DNA of 64,000 nt from Sediminicola sp963974715 (GCA_963974715.1 CAXBDK010000001.1:248001-312000), one strand, 5' to 3'; numbered from the stretch's first letter, positions 51,182 to 61,035 are shown. The notes: a model not told the origin generated them from the letters alone. Program-made: numbers and translations.

Positions 51182-52927
51182 TTAGTTGATCAAAATATTT
51201 TCTTCAGGATATTTATAGGTCGATTGATCCACTGTTTTTAACAGACCGATCATCAGGTTCAAAAGGCCGATCCTGCCTAGGAACATCAAAAGGATTATGA
51301 CATATTTACTGTATTCCGATAGGTCGGCGGTAATACCCATGGAGAGGCCAACGGTACTATAAGCGGAAAAGACCTCGAAGGCAATCTGTATCAAAGAAAA
51401 TTCCGGGTTGAAGATAAGCAATAACAATATACCTGCCCCGATGCAGATCAGGGAAATGGAAATGATCGCAAAGGCCCTGCCAATGGCTTCTGGCGCCACC
51501 CTTCTTGTTCCGATCTCTATATGTTTATGGTCCCTGGCCACGGCGAACACGTTCAGGGTAGCCAAGGCGAAGGTAGTGGTCTTGATACCTCCCCCTGTTG
51601 AAGCGGGCGAGGCCCCAACCCACATCAAAAAGATCATAAAAAGGATGCCCGGAATGGTAAAATTTTCCATATCCACCGTATTGAATCCAGCCGTCCTGGC
51701 CGTGACCGATGAGAAAAGGGCGGTCGTGAACTTTCCGAACGGGGTGCTGTGTTCCGTAAGGTTGGTGTCCTGTTCGGAAATGAGAAAGAAGGCGGTCCCG
51801 GCAACGATCAAGATCGTGGAAGTTACCAATACTATTTTTGTGTTCAAAAGTATGACACGTGAAATAAAGATTTTGTTGTTGGGACGAAAAAGGTTTGTGA
51901 TGAACCTTTTCACATATTGAATAATGTTATAAGCAATATGATATCCCAACCCCCCGAAGACGATAAGGCCCATGATCGCCCATTGCATAAAATAGTTAAA
52001 ACGGAGATCAACATCAAATAGGCCAAGGGAACTAAGGGAAAAACCTGCGTTGCAGTAAGCCGAAATAGCATGGAAAATGGCAAAAAAGCCATCGTTTTTA
52101 ATACTTTCGGTATCGGAAATGGCCGCATAAATGAACAAGGCCCCTATGCCCTCGATAAAAAGGGAGAACAGTACGATCTGCAATACGCGCTGCATTACGC
52201 CCCCTAAGTGCTCGTGCCCCAGGATATCGCGCATATAAAGACTTTCCCTAAAAGAGGAGCCCGATTTAAAAAAGTACGCAAAAAAGGAAGTAAAGGTCAA
52301 CATTCCCAAGCCCCCTATCTGAAAAAGGACCATTATTACCGTTTGTCCAAAGGGGGTAAAGTCCAATGCGGTATCCACTACGATCAGCCCTGTTACCGCG
52401 GTGGCACTCGTTGCCGTAAACAGTGCATCCACAAAGCTTATGCCGTGGGTGGTGGCACTGGGGAGCATAAGCAAAAAAGTGCCCGCCAAGGCTATAAGCC
52501 CAAAACTGCCCACAAAAAGAATGGCGGGGTTAAAATAGAGACTGTAAATCTTCCGTACCAAAAAGGAGAGTCGAGAGAAAAAGTAGAATAACAATCCGTA
52601 TTCTATAATATGCCTGCTATGGAAAAAACTGTCCATAAAAGACCGTTCATAATCGGCAAGGATGATGATGAGCTCCAGAACAATAAGAAAACAGAGGAAA
52701 AATAAATTGATTTTAGAGCTGCTATTGCCGATATTCCTTTTGCGGTACCTAGCGTACCTATAGCTGTTAAAGGCGATCAGGGCGAAGACCAGGGCCGGCA
52801 AAACGATGAGTTTATACTGCCTAAAATCCTTGAAATCCTTGAAACCGAAATCGAAGATCAGAAAGACGATCAGGCCTATATCAAGAAAGAGTATGGCAAG
52901 ACTGGAAAGTTTGATACGGTTCCACAT
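51182..52927 (-). CDS. trkH: Potassium transporter TrkH/KtrB family
   Basis: A 581-residue membrane pore subunit for K+ uptake. An N-terminal extra set of about four membrane segments (to residue 130) precedes the four M1-P-M2 repeats. Pore-loop glycines are visible in TSATAVTGLIVVDTA, SAYCNAGFSLSSLG, TARTAGFNTVDM and SAYSTVGLSMG. Its partner trkA follows by 12 bases. It lies 2 bases after hemC, inside the hem run. Confidence 0.93.
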   Translation of the reverse strand: MWNRIKLSSLAILFLDIGLIVFLIFDFGFKDFKDFRQYKLIVLPALVFALIAFNSYRYARYRKRNIGNSSSKINLFFLCFLIVLELIIILADYERSFMDSFFHSRHIIEYGLLFYFFSRLSFLVRKIYSLYFNPAILFVGSFGLIALAGTFLLMLPSATTHGISFVDALFTATSATAVTGLIVVDTALDFTPFGQTVIMVLFQIGGLGMLTFTSFFAYFFKSGSSFRESLYMRDILGHEHLGGVMQRVLQIVLFSLFIEGIGALFIYAAISDTESIKNDGFFAIFHAISAYCNAGFSLSSLGLFDVDLRFNYFMQWAIMGLIVFGGLGYHIAYNIIQYVKRFITNLFRPNNKIFISRVILLNTKIVLVTSTILIVAGTAFFLISEQDTNLTEHSTPFGKFTTALFSSVTARTAGFNTVDMENFTIPGILFMIFLMWVGASPASTGGGIKTTTFALATLNVFAVARDHKHIEIGTRRVAPEAIGRAFAIISISLICIGAGILLLLIFNPEFSLIQIAFEVFSAYSTVGLSMGITADLSEYSKYVIILLMFLGRIGLLNLMIGLLKTVDQSTYKYPEENILIN

Positions 52928-52929
52928 GT

Positions 52930-53832
52930 TTACCGTTTTATAATGTCCATGATTTCAGCGCCACCGTTTTCAAGGATCTCCATGGCACAGGCCTTACCAA
53001 AATCAAGGGGATCGGTCACCGGGCCGCTCTTGACAATTTCCTTGTGCCGTGTACCGTCCAAGGAGCACAGGTTTCCCTTAAAATGCAGGACGTTATCGAC
53101 TATCGAGGCAAGTGCGCCAATAGGGGCGGTACAACCTCCCTCCAAGGTCTTTAAAAACGCCCTTTCCACTGCGGTGCAAAGTTCCGTTTCCGAATGGTTC
53201 AGGGGGGATAGGGCCTCTCGGGAATAGGTATCCCTCTCCATGGCCACTACCACCATGGCCCCTTGCGCTGGGGCGGGTACCATCCAGTCCAACCGAAGAT
53301 GATCTGTTGGCAATAAAGCGATACGCTCTAGGCCGGCCGCCGCAAAGATGGCGCCGTTCCAATCGTTTTGCTTAAGTTTTTGGAGCCGGGTATTTACGTT
53401 TCCCCTGAGATCGGTTACACTGTGCTTGGGGTACCGCTGAAGCCACTGCGCCTTTCTTCGGAGGCTTCCGGTAGCAATGGTTCCCTCCCCTTCCAAGAAA
53501 TCCAACCCTTTGTGAAGGAGTATATCCTCCGTTCTTGCCCTTTTTAACACCGCCGCCTGGACAATCCCCATTGGAAGTGAGGTAGGGACATCCTTCATGG
53601 AATGCACCGCAATGTCCACCTTTCCGCTGAGCATCGCAATATCCAATGTTTTGGTAAAAATTCCTGTAATTCCCAGTTCGTAGAGCGGCTTGTCCAGCAC
53701 TAGGTCCCCTTCCGATTTGATGGGCACAAGAACCGCACTATGGCCTAGGGCCATCAATCTTTCCTTAACGGTGTTTGCCTGCCATAATGCCAATTCACTA
53801 TCGCGGGTACCTATTCGGATGGTCTTGCTCAT
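52930..53832 (-). CDS. hemC: Hydroxymethylbilane synthase
   Basis: A 300-residue enzyme that joins four porphobilinogens. The dipyrromethane cofactor Cys is in LEGGCTAPIGALAS near residue 241. The N-terminal IRIGTRDSELALWQA, HSMKDVPTSLP with the catalytic Asp context, and RRKAQWL are present. Its ATG overlaps the hemA stop by 4 bases (ATGA), and trkH starts 2 bases after its stop. Confidence 0.97.
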   Translation of the reverse strand: MSKTIRIGTRDSELALWQANTVKERLMALGHSAVLVPIKSEGDLVLDKPLYELGITGIFTKTLDIAMLSGKVDIAVHSMKDVPTSLPMGIVQAAVLKRARTEDILLHKGLDFLEGEGTIATGSLRRKAQWLQRYPKHSVTDLRGNVNTRLQKLKQNDWNGAIFAAAGLERIALLPTDHLRLDWMVPAPAQGAMVVVAMERDTYSREALSPLNHSETELCTAVERAFLKTLEGGCTAPIGALASIVDNVLHFKGNLCSLDGTRHKEIVKSGPVTDPLDFGKACAMEILENGGAEIMDIIKR

Positions 53833-55085
53833 TTCGACTCTACTTGTAATTGGAATACTTTTTGGATCAGTTCCAGGCTGGTATCCGCATCAACGTCATT
53901 TCCCTTTAGATGGTTGGCAAATTGTGTGGTGATCTTTTGAATGATCCGGTCGGAAATTATTTCGGCCTGTATGGAATTGTAATCGGTTATTTTCCGGCTC
54001 TGAAAATCAAGCTCCTGCTCTTTCATGGTCTTGAGCTTCTTTTTGAGCGCCTTTATCACAGGGGCGAATTTTCTCGTTTCCAACCATTTGATAAATTCAT
54101 GTTTTGTTTCCTCGATGATTTCTTCCGCTTGGGGGATGGAGCGTTTCCGCCGTTCAAGAGTATCATCGGTCATCTGGGAAAGATGGTCCAGATGGATCAG
54201 GGTCACATTGTCAAGTTCCGCTACATTGTCCGATACATTTTTTGGAATGGAAAGATCCAAGATCAATAACGGTTTTTTGGTGTATATCAATTCCTTGGAT
54301 ATGGTGGGGGTTTGGGCACCGGTGGCAACCACGAGTACATCGGTGGTCCTGATCTCTGTCTGGAGGTCACCATAGTCCTTTACCACAAGATTAAACTTCC
54401 CGGCAATTTTTTCGGCCTTGTCCTTGGTGCGGTTGATCAGGGTAATATGGGTGTTTTTAGTATGTTTGATGAGATTTTCACAGGTGTTCCTTCCAATTTT
54501 TCCGGTCCCGAACAAGAGGATGTTCTTTTCCGAAATATTGGGCACGTTGTTGATAATGTACTGTACGGAAGCAAAAGCGACCGAAGTGGCCCCGGACGAG
54601 ATATCCGTTTCATTTTTGATCCGCTTGCTGGCCTGTATGACGGAATTGCACAACCGCTCCAAAAATGGATTGGCCAGGTCAAATTTTTTGGATCTGGAAA
54701 AACCTTGCTTTAATTGACTGATAATTTCAAAATCGCCCAAGATCTGGCTGTCTAGACCTGTGCCTACCCTAAATAGATGGCTAATGGCATCATTGTTCTT
54801 ATAAACGTATGCAACTTCCTGGAATTCCTCTACGGTGCCCTGTGTGTTGTCACATAGTAATTTGATCAATTGAAAGGGATGTTGGGCAAATCCGTGCAGT
54901 TCCGTACGGTTACAGGTAGAAGTGACCAATAGACCATCTATGTCCTGGTCCTTGGCCTGTTGCAATAAATTTTCCATCGCACACTCCTCCAAACTGAACT
55001 TGCCCCGCACTTCCGCATCCGCCTTTTTATAGTTCAGGCCTATGGTGTAAAAAGAGTTGTGTTTGGATATATGGTAATTCTTCAT
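53829..55085 (-). CDS. hemA: Glutamyl-tRNA reductase
   Basis: A 418-residue NADPH enzyme that reduces glutamyl-tRNA to glutamate-1-semialdehyde, the entry step of tetrapyrrole synthesis in C5-pathway bacteria. The catalytic Cys is in VTSTCNRTELHGF near residue 58. The NADPH site is ILLFGTGKIGRNT near 190. A C-terminal helical dimerisation domain follows. First gene of the run. The next enzyme, HemL, is not in the window. Confidence 0.97.
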   Translation of the reverse strand: MKNYHISKHNSFYTIGLNYKKADAEVRGKFSLEECAMENLLQQAKDQDIDGLLVTSTCNRTELHGFAQHPFQLIKLLCDNTQGTVEEFQEVAYVYKNNDAISHLFRVGTGLDSQILGDFEIISQLKQGFSRSKKFDLANPFLERLCNSVIQASKRIKNETDISSGATSVAFASVQYIINNVPNISEKNILLFGTGKIGRNTCENLIKHTKNTHITLINRTKDKAEKIAGKFNLVVKDYGDLQTEIRTTDVLVVATGAQTPTISKELIYTKKPLLILDLSIPKNVSDNVAELDNVTLIHLDHLSQMTDDTLERRKRSIPQAEEIIEETKHEFIKWLETRKFAPVIKALKKKLKTMKEQELDFQSRKITDYNSIQAEIISDRIIQKITTQFANHLKGNDVDADTSLELIQKVFQLQVESK

Positions 55086-55105
55086 ATATTCCTTTCAATC
55101 GGCCA

Positions 55106-55113
55106 CAAAATTA
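55106..55113 (-). promoter_or_regulatory. hemA operon -7 box
   Basis: TAATTTTG on the minus strand (55113-55106) is a full match, 20 bases before the hemA ATG at 55085. No TTG at -33. Confidence 0.5.
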
Positions 55114-55202
55114 AATGTAGGACATCGATAAAAATAACGCTTGCGGAACAATTAATGTCGGTAGGGGTTTTTTGGCGTCATTTTAGGACTAAATTACTGG
55201 TT

Positions 55203-55216
55203 TTGTGTTATTTTTG
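55203..55216 (+). promoter_or_regulatory. araC promoter element, identical to the hemH one
   Basis: TTGTGTTATTTTTG at 55203-55216 includes the -7 box TATTTTTG (55209-55216). The same 14 bases occur before hemH at 62368-62381. The -33 TTG is missing at both. The araC ATG is at 55289. Confidence 0.55.
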
Positions 55217-55288
55217 CTGGGTTGACAGCTGATTGTCGGGCGCTAATTTAGAATGCATCTAAATAGAATTTAAAAATTCTTATCATCC

Positions 55289-56179
55289 ATGGAAATAGAA
55301 AATATCGCTGAAGGTTCTTTTGGGGAAGTGTTTTTGGAACAGGGTTTTTATGTCCTTAAAATCCAGAACGATACCGCTCAGGTGCAAAAGGTTATCAGGG
55401 AAATAGACAGCTCGTACATACAGTTCCATTTCTGCTTAAAGGGCAACGCCAAATTTATTTTTAACGAGGGCAGATATGCGTTGGAAGTTTCCGAGGAAAA
55501 CTCCCTTTTGTTATATAATACCCAAATGGACCTACCGCTTAATTTGGAGCTGAACCCGAACTCCTGGATGGTTTCCGTAATAATGACGATCCGTAAGTTT
55601 CATTCCCTATTTTCAAGGGAGGCCAATTATATACCCTTCCTGAGTCCGGAGAACAAGGACCGAAAATATTACACACAGGAGACCGTTACTCCCGCCATCG
55701 CCGTAATCTTGAGCCAAATGATGAACTATCACCTTCACCATTCCGTAAAGGAACTCTACATTAAGGGAAAGGTATACGAGCTTTTGGCCCTTTACTTTAA
55801 CAGAAGCGAGGATGCAGACGTGGAGCAATGTCCATTTCTGGTGGATGAGGATAACATAAAAAGGATCCGGAAGGCCAAGGAAATCATTATTTCACGAATG
55901 GCGGAGCCTCCCACCCTTGCTGAACTTTCGGAGGAGATCGGATTGAGCCTTAAAAAATTAAAGGAAGGCTTTAAACAGATCTATGGGGATAGCGTATATA
56001 GTTTTTTGTTCGATTACAAAATGGAATACGCTCGCAAAATGTTGGAATCTGGCATGCACAATGTAAATGAAGTGGGTTTAAAGGTAGGTTATAGCACAGC
56101 GAGCCATTTTATTGCCGCCTTTAAGAAAAAATATGCGACCACCCCTAAAAAATATTTGATGGCACTGGCCAATGGATGA
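55289..56179 (+). CDS. AraC family transcriptional regulator beside hemA
   Basis: A 296-residue regulator. The C-terminal 95 residues hold the two helix-turn-helix units of AraC/XylS proteins (MAEPPTLAELSEEIGLSLKKLKEGFKQ... and VGLKVGYSTASHFIAAFKKKYATTPKKY). The N-terminal 190 residues look like a cupin-type sensing domain (IQFHFCLKGNAKFIF) with no known ligand motif. The gene is divergent from hemA across 203 bases. In Flavobacteriia this pairing is common. Control of heme genes is an inference from position and from the promoter element shared with hemH. Confidence 0.88.
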   Translation: MEIENIAEGSFGEVFLEQGFYVLKIQNDTAQVQKVIREIDSSYIQFHFCLKGNAKFIFNEGRYALEVSEENSLLLYNTQMDLPLNLELNPNSWMVSVIMTIRKFHSLFSREANYIPFLSPENKDRKYYTQETVTPAIAVILSQMMNYHLHHSVKELYIKGKVYELLALYFNRSEDADVEQCPFLVDEDNIKRIRKAKEIIISRMAEPPTLAELSEEIGLSLKKLKEGFKQIYGDSVYSFLFDYKMEYARKMLESGMHNVNEVGLKVGYSTASHFIAAFKKKYATTPKKYLMALANG

Positions 56180-56415
56180 TTCCCAAGTTTATGAACTGGT
56201 TCAAACTTTTTGGATTGTAGGGAAAATTATGGGCTTTGCGACCTGATGAAGGATTTGTTGGGTTGTATCCGCCTTAGGCGGACAGAACGATAAGTTCTAC
56301 TAAAAAGTGGTATTAAACCTTAAAAAATCATAATATTTAGTGAAGATCGGCCGGTTTGGATGGGTTTCTCGATGAAATGAACGATCTTTATGGCTGACTC
56401 AATATTATAAACCTT
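56180..56415. other. Intergenic DNA with an inverted repeat
   Basis: It contains TCCGCC-TTA-GGCGGA (56268-56282), a 6-bp inverted repeat with a 3-base centre, 86 bases after the araC stop. It has no T-tract and is unlikely to terminate. I see no clear promoter for the small lipoprotein at 56416. Confidence 0.4.
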
Positions 56416-56577
56416 ATGAAATCATTTTTTATACTTATAGTCGTTTTAGCGGTCGGGACCCTGTCCCAAAGTTGTGCCGGTTCCAAAATAGATCAGCAGG
56501 TTATCCTACATGAAGAACCGCCACTTTCACAGTCCAGACCCGTACAGGCGCCGGTGGACGATTCCAACCGACCTTAG
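56416..56577 (+). CDS. Small lipoprotein, 53 residues
   Basis: A 53-residue frame with a signal peptide (MKSFFILIVVLAVGTLSQSC) and lipidation site at Cys20, then a short hydrophilic Gln/Pro-rich tail ending DDSNRP. The lipobox SQSC is loose but acceptable for Bacteroidota. After removal of the signal only 34 residues remain, so it is a surface or membrane tag rather than an enzyme. It faces the DUF1460 gene with an 86-base gap. I do not recognise it. Confidence 0.65.
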   Translation: MKSFFILIVVLAVGTLSQSCAGSKIDQQVILHEEPPLSQSRPVQAPVDDSNRP

Positions 56578-56663
56578 TTTAGGGACGTTCTAATATACTG
56601 CTGGAACTCGATTCCCCATTTTTAGCGCCGGTCATAGTAAGGGTCAGTGTAGTAGGCGTTTTT

Positions 56664-57512
56664 TTATAAGGGCCTTCCCACCATTATTCCCGTGTTTGAT
56701 TTAATCAGTCTAAGATAGTCCACCAATGGAAGTTTTGTTACCTCTACTTTCATGGAGGAGGTAGAGGCGTGCAATAGATGGATGCGGCCATCACTTTCCC
56801 TACTGGCAATTCCGGTATGGGTAACGTCCAAGCCTTTTATGGAAGTGGTCAGCGCAATGATATCCCCCGTTTTTATCAAATGCTCATTTGCCGCTATCCG
56901 ATCTTGGGGCAACAAACAGAGAGGTTGTTGGTATAGGGCAGATTCCGTTTTTCGGATGTGATCAAAATTTTTGTCATCCCTTAAAAAAGGATAGAGATCC
57001 CTGTGGGTTCCCATAAAATTAATTTCTTTCGTCCGTAACTCGCTTCCCATCATTTCTCGGGTAATATCTTTGATCAATCCTTTTTTTTCGTTGTTGGCCA
57101 TCCAATAGGAAAAGTAATGCAATCGCGAGGCATACCCGTCAAGCTTCCCATCTTCATATCGGATTTCCTCCAAATTATCCAAAAAGTCCGCTATCCCGCC
57201 CTTTCCTTCCCTGACAAGTTTACCGAATGCCAGCACATTTTCCACAAATGTGGTACAATCCAACCCGTGTAGGTTGATCACGAGCGATTCGGTCTGTCCC
57301 ACCTCCAAGGTCTTGGCCACATAGGGGATATCAATAAATGTCTTGCCAATGATGCCCAGGCTATCTCCATAATCCTTGGCATCCTTTATGGGATCCAGCT
57401 GGGCCATTTTTTCATAAAAGGCAATGGAATCCATCTTGGTGCAGACAATACTTTGCGAATGTCCCACCTTTGCCGTAAGCATCACAACCAAATATAGCGT
57501 AGTTCTTATCAT
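56664..57512 (-). CDS. DUF1460 (N-acetylmuramoyl-L-alanine amidase-like) exported protein
   Basis: A 282-residue exported protein with signal MIRTTLYLVVMLTAKVGHSQ. The NlpC/P60-like catalytic Cys is in LHGLDCTTFVENVLAF near residue 86, and the His is in LDVTHTGIASRE. DUF1460 proteins are peptidoglycan amidases or relatives of them. The start at 57512 lies 4 bases after the stop of the TraB/GumN gene, so the two are co-transcribed. The frame stays open 44 codons upstream, but this is inside the other gene and lacks a signal peptide. Confidence 0.88.
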   Translation of the reverse strand: MIRTTLYLVVMLTAKVGHSQSIVCTKMDSIAFYEKMAQLDPIKDAKDYGDSLGIIGKTFIDIPYVAKTLEVGQTESLVINLHGLDCTTFVENVLAFGKLVREGKGGIADFLDNLEEIRYEDGKLDGYASRLHYFSYWMANNEKKGLIKDITREMMGSELRTKEINFMGTHRDLYPFLRDDKNFDHIRKTESALYQQPLCLLPQDRIAANEHLIKTGDIIALTTSIKGLDVTHTGIASRESDGRIHLLHASTSSMKVEVTKLPLVDYLRLIKSNTGIMVGRPL

Positions 57513-57516
57513 CCGT

Positions 57517-60500
57517 TTACATTGAAAATTGACCAAAACTGCCATATTGATATGGCCTGTACAAGATACTGCGGGGCCTGTTGCGCAGTATAAATTCTTC
57601 GGTTGCCAAGCGGATCGTTTCCAGTTCGGTATCCGTGTCCTCAATGGTCATTCCCTTACTGCAATAATAGGGCTCTCCAACTGAATCCCCATCTTTTTCA
57701 AAAACGACCACATACATTTTAAACTGTTGTCCGAAGTCTTGTTCTTCCCGCACCTTGTAATAATACGCCATATATTTTTCTTGGCGGTATTCCACTTCTT
57801 TTTCCGCTACAAAGATCGGCGGATTTTCCAGTTCGCCCTCCTGTTCGATTAGATAACCTTCCGCCAGAAGTCGAGCTGTACCATAGGCCTTGGGAAAGAG
57901 CTCAAGTTCCCCCTGTTTTTTTAGGCTTCTATAAAGAATGGCCCTACTGTTTCCCTTTGCCGCAAGCGAATCGATCATTCCTTGGGGGATATCCATTTTG
58001 GAAGCTGTTGACAAGGATACATAAAGCGTCCTTATTTTAGGATCGCCGCTCAATAACAGCCGATCAAAAAATAGGGCCACCTCCTTCTCCCGAATAAAGG
58101 GATGGAGCAATATCATATAATCCATTAAAATGGGGACGTTAAGGATGCGCTGGGCACTTGTAATATGGGATTGGGACATTGTATTGCCCGTCTGTCCCAA
58201 ATGCCTTTTAAGTTGCAATTTGGCATCGTTCAGGATCTGCTTCCTGAATTTTTTATAGATTTTTGGCTTTACGAGCCCATCGGAACGCAAATTGGCCAAA
58301 ATTGAGAATATGGTTCCCTTGTACTCCTCAATACCACTGTAATCCAAGATTTCGGGATATAGTTTTTTAGCAAGGGCGAGACTGTCCATATAAGGCTTAA
58401 AAATAGCATGGATTTCCAGATTATTGGAGACTAGTGGTAGGTCTTTGGACATCAGTTCCAACAAGAGTGCCGTAGAGGAAGCGTCCTTTTTTTTGGCGAT
58501 TGCCTGTAGTATTTTGCCCTGGGCCGACGAATTGCCATAGGAGCGTTCATAAAATTCCCTAAAGAACGAAAAGACCCTGGGATCTTTCATCTGTCCCATT
58601 TTCTGTATAAGGTGCGACTGTATGTTTTTTTGGTCATCCTTAAAATCAAATTCGGAAACGTAATGGGTAAGGGAGTCCAAATGTGAGGGCTTGAACAATA
58701 AAAACCTAAATCCGTCCTGTATGATGCTGTCGTTGGACCTAAGGGCAGCGAAGAAATCGGGTACTTTGTCTTCCAAAAAACCACGGCCCACGACCGTATC
58801 CATAGGCTTAAAATTATCAAAAAAGGCATTGACGAATTCGGTGGGTCTTGAAAGGGTATCCACGGCTGCCTTGATTTCGTACAAAAGCCCACCTTTGGCA
58901 ATGTTCTTGACCAATATGCCACGTACACTGGCAGTATCGGCCAAACTAAAGTTAAGTTCATGGTACCCGCCAGGGGAGACGGTCCTTTTTTCGTTTATGA
59001 TCAGGAACTTCCCGTTTGCGTGGATTTTTTTGCGAAGGGACCATACCGAATCGATACTGGGGAACATCAAATAATCATGGGCCTTGCTTACCTCCACGGA
59101 GATCGCTTCGTCGTTGTTGTTCCAATAAATGGACTTTTTATTATATGGGGCGTAGGTTTTGGGCCTGTTCTTGGCGGAAAAATAATTATTGCTGTTTTCC
59201 ACAAATTTGGGAGGGGAGGCGGTACTGACGGTGCTGAAGTACATGGCGGTATCCCGGATCCTTTCAAAGGTCTTGGAATATTGGGGCGACTTGATCTTAA
59301 AGGACTCGAAAAACGACTTTGCACGATTTCCGTCCGAAGTTAGGGCACCCAATAAAAAGTAATCCCCGCGGCTTATAAGGGTTTTTAGATGTAGTTCCTT
59401 TCCCTGCCCTTTGTTGAAAAGGGCATGGGAGGTAAGTGAGAGGCCGTTGATCGGGTCGTAAACGGGATTTAATTGCAGGTCTTGATAAAAACGTTTTTGG
59501 ATCTGTTTTAGCTCAAAACTGTCTTCCTCTATAAAATTGAAGTCGTTGAGCGTGGCCTTTTTTAGAAAATAATAACTTTTGGTCCCTTCATCGTACCCTT
59601 CAATGATCCTGTTGCCGTTCCGGAATTTGTTCGGAAACGTATGAAGGGACGGCATGGCTACCTCAAAATCCTCATATCCCGATGTCAGGATTTCCTCACC
59701 ATATGTCACGTCCTTGAAATGGATGCTGTTAAAAATGGTATCGGAATGGGTGGTAACATAGTTTCCTTCCCCGCTCATTTTAAAAATGATGATTTCCAGT
59801 GGCGTCACGTAGATGTGATAACGTTGATGGTCCCCGTTCTTTAATTGGTTCTTTACATCAAGTCCCGGGAATCCGTTCTTGTTTAGGGGTTTCTTCTCCA
59901 ATATTTTGCCCGGGATATTTTCAAATAAAAACTTGTCTATGTCCTCAATGGTAAACAGGGCATCTTTTTTTAGATGGGAAAAAGTGGGGATCCGATTGAT
60001 CATTATATAGCTCCCATTGGTGAGGTCGGGGGAGATATACGTGGTGTTGACGTATTCCGAAATAGGGTATAGTTTTGAGGGTAACAGCAAGGAAAAGAAA
60101 TTGTCGTCCGGACTTTGTTGGCCATAATCGTTTTCCAACACCTTGGTTTCAAATTCCTCCTTTAGTTCCCGCCCTTTTGAGGTGGCCCGGGAGGTGAGTG
60201 GGCGAACATTGTAGCCTTTCAGTCGCAAGAGGGAGATCACTCCCTTTTCCCCAGGTAAGTGCGCGGCCCCGATACCTGTGAACACTTTGGAGCCTTGCAT
60301 GATGGAGTCCAATTTTTCTACCATATTGCGATTGCGCAGGTATAGCATATTTTTGAGGTAATGCTGACTGTAGGTTGCCTTGTCTATACTGTCGATTAGA
60401 TTCAGGTTGCGATCTCTATAGGCATCCTGCAGCATCACCATGGGATCTTCCTGTTGCATCCTTTTCTGGAGCCACTCATCCGGTTTTGGTTTTAATGCAT

Positions 60501-61035
60501 TTAAACTGGCCCTTCCCACTAGGGCAGTGGATTCTCCAAGATCTTCCAGGGCAACGATCGGTTTGTTCAATTTTTTTCCCGCCTGGTAGATGAACATGTC
60601 GAGATAGGTCTCCTCCTCAAAGTTTTGGGAATAATCGTCCGTTCGGTATAAAATATTGTTGACGACCCGATCTTCAAAGGCTAAATAGGATCCAATTTCT
60701 TCTTTTTTTGGATTTTTGACCAGAAAAGGATATACATAAAATCCTTTGGGACTAAACCCCGTATTCCTGCCATATCCTGAATTTTCCAAATTTTCGGCCT
60801 CCTCCAGCCAAGTGCCGGGATCGGATTCCAGCGCTACGATTTCACTTTCGTGAAGCGCTTCATAAAAGACATCGTCCAACCGAAAGGCTATTTTTTTGCT
60901 CACGTGCATGGTGCCATAGAGATAGGAACTTTGTTCCATTCCATTACCGGAAATCTCCCAAAGAAGGCTTTTCTTTTCTTGGGCAAATCCCACCAGGGTA
61001 AAAAAGAATAGGGGAAGGCCAATATGAAATCGCAT
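57517..61035 (-). CDS. Very large TraB/GumN family protein (1172 residues)
   Basis: An exported protein with signal MRFHIGLPLFFFTLVGFAQ. Residues about 25-290 form a TraB/GumN (TIKI-like) domain: SSYLYGTMHVS near 37-47 and the second motif FTGIGAAHLPGEKGV near 252-266, both with the conserved His of the putative metalloprotease site. The other 880 residues have no domain I recognise. Residues about 300-780 are mostly beta-rich. About 790-1080 is all-helical and looks like repeats. Typical TraB/GumN proteins have about 300 residues, so this is a large fusion. A clear -7 box (TATTTTTG, minus strand 61074-61067) lies upstream. It is coupled to the DUF1460 gene. Confidence 0.82.
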   Translation of the reverse strand: MRFHIGLPLFFFTLVGFAQEKKSLLWEISGNGMEQSSYLYGTMHVSKKIAFRLDDVFYEALHESEIVALESDPGTWLEEAENLENSGYGRNTGFSPKGFYVYPFLVKNPKKEEIGSYLAFEDRVVNNILYRTDDYSQNFEEETYLDMFIYQAGKKLNKPIVALEDLGESTALVGRASLNALKPKPDEWLQKRMQQEDPMVMLQDAYRDRNLNLIDSIDKATYSQHYLKNMLYLRNRNMVEKLDSIMQGSKVFTGIGAAHLPGEKGVISLLRLKGYNVRPLTSRATSKGRELKEEFETKVLENDYGQQSPDDNFFSLLLPSKLYPISEYVNTTYISPDLTNGSYIMINRIPTFSHLKKDALFTIEDIDKFLFENIPGKILEKKPLNKNGFPGLDVKNQLKNGDHQRYHIYVTPLEIIIFKMSGEGNYVTTHSDTIFNSIHFKDVTYGEEILTSGYEDFEVAMPSLHTFPNKFRNGNRIIEGYDEGTKSYYFLKKATLNDFNFIEEDSFELKQIQKRFYQDLQLNPVYDPINGLSLTSHALFNKGQGKELHLKTLISRGDYFLLGALTSDGNRAKSFFESFKIKSPQYSKTFERIRDTAMYFSTVSTASPPKFVENSNNYFSAKNRPKTYAPYNKKSIYWNNNDEAISVEVSKAHDYLMFPSIDSVWSLRKKIHANGKFLIINEKRTVSPGGYHELNFSLADTASVRGILVKNIAKGGLLYEIKAAVDTLSRPTEFVNAFFDNFKPMDTVVGRGFLEDKVPDFFAALRSNDSIIQDGFRFLLFKPSHLDSLTHYVSEFDFKDDQKNIQSHLIQKMGQMKDPRVFSFFREFYERSYGNSSAQGKILQAIAKKKDASSTALLLELMSKDLPLVSNNLEIHAIFKPYMDSLALAKKLYPEILDYSGIEEYKGTIFSILANLRSDGLVKPKIYKKFRKQILNDAKLQLKRHLGQTGNTMSQSHITSAQRILNVPILMDYMILLHPFIREKEVALFFDRLLLSGDPKIRTLYVSLSTASKMDIPQGMIDSLAAKGNSRAILYRSLKKQGELELFPKAYGTARLLAEGYLIEQEGELENPPIFVAEKEVEYRQEKYMAYYYKVREEQDFGQQFKMYVVVFEKDGDSVGEPYYCSKGMTIEDTDTELETIRLATEEFILRNRPRSILYRPYQYGSFGQFSM

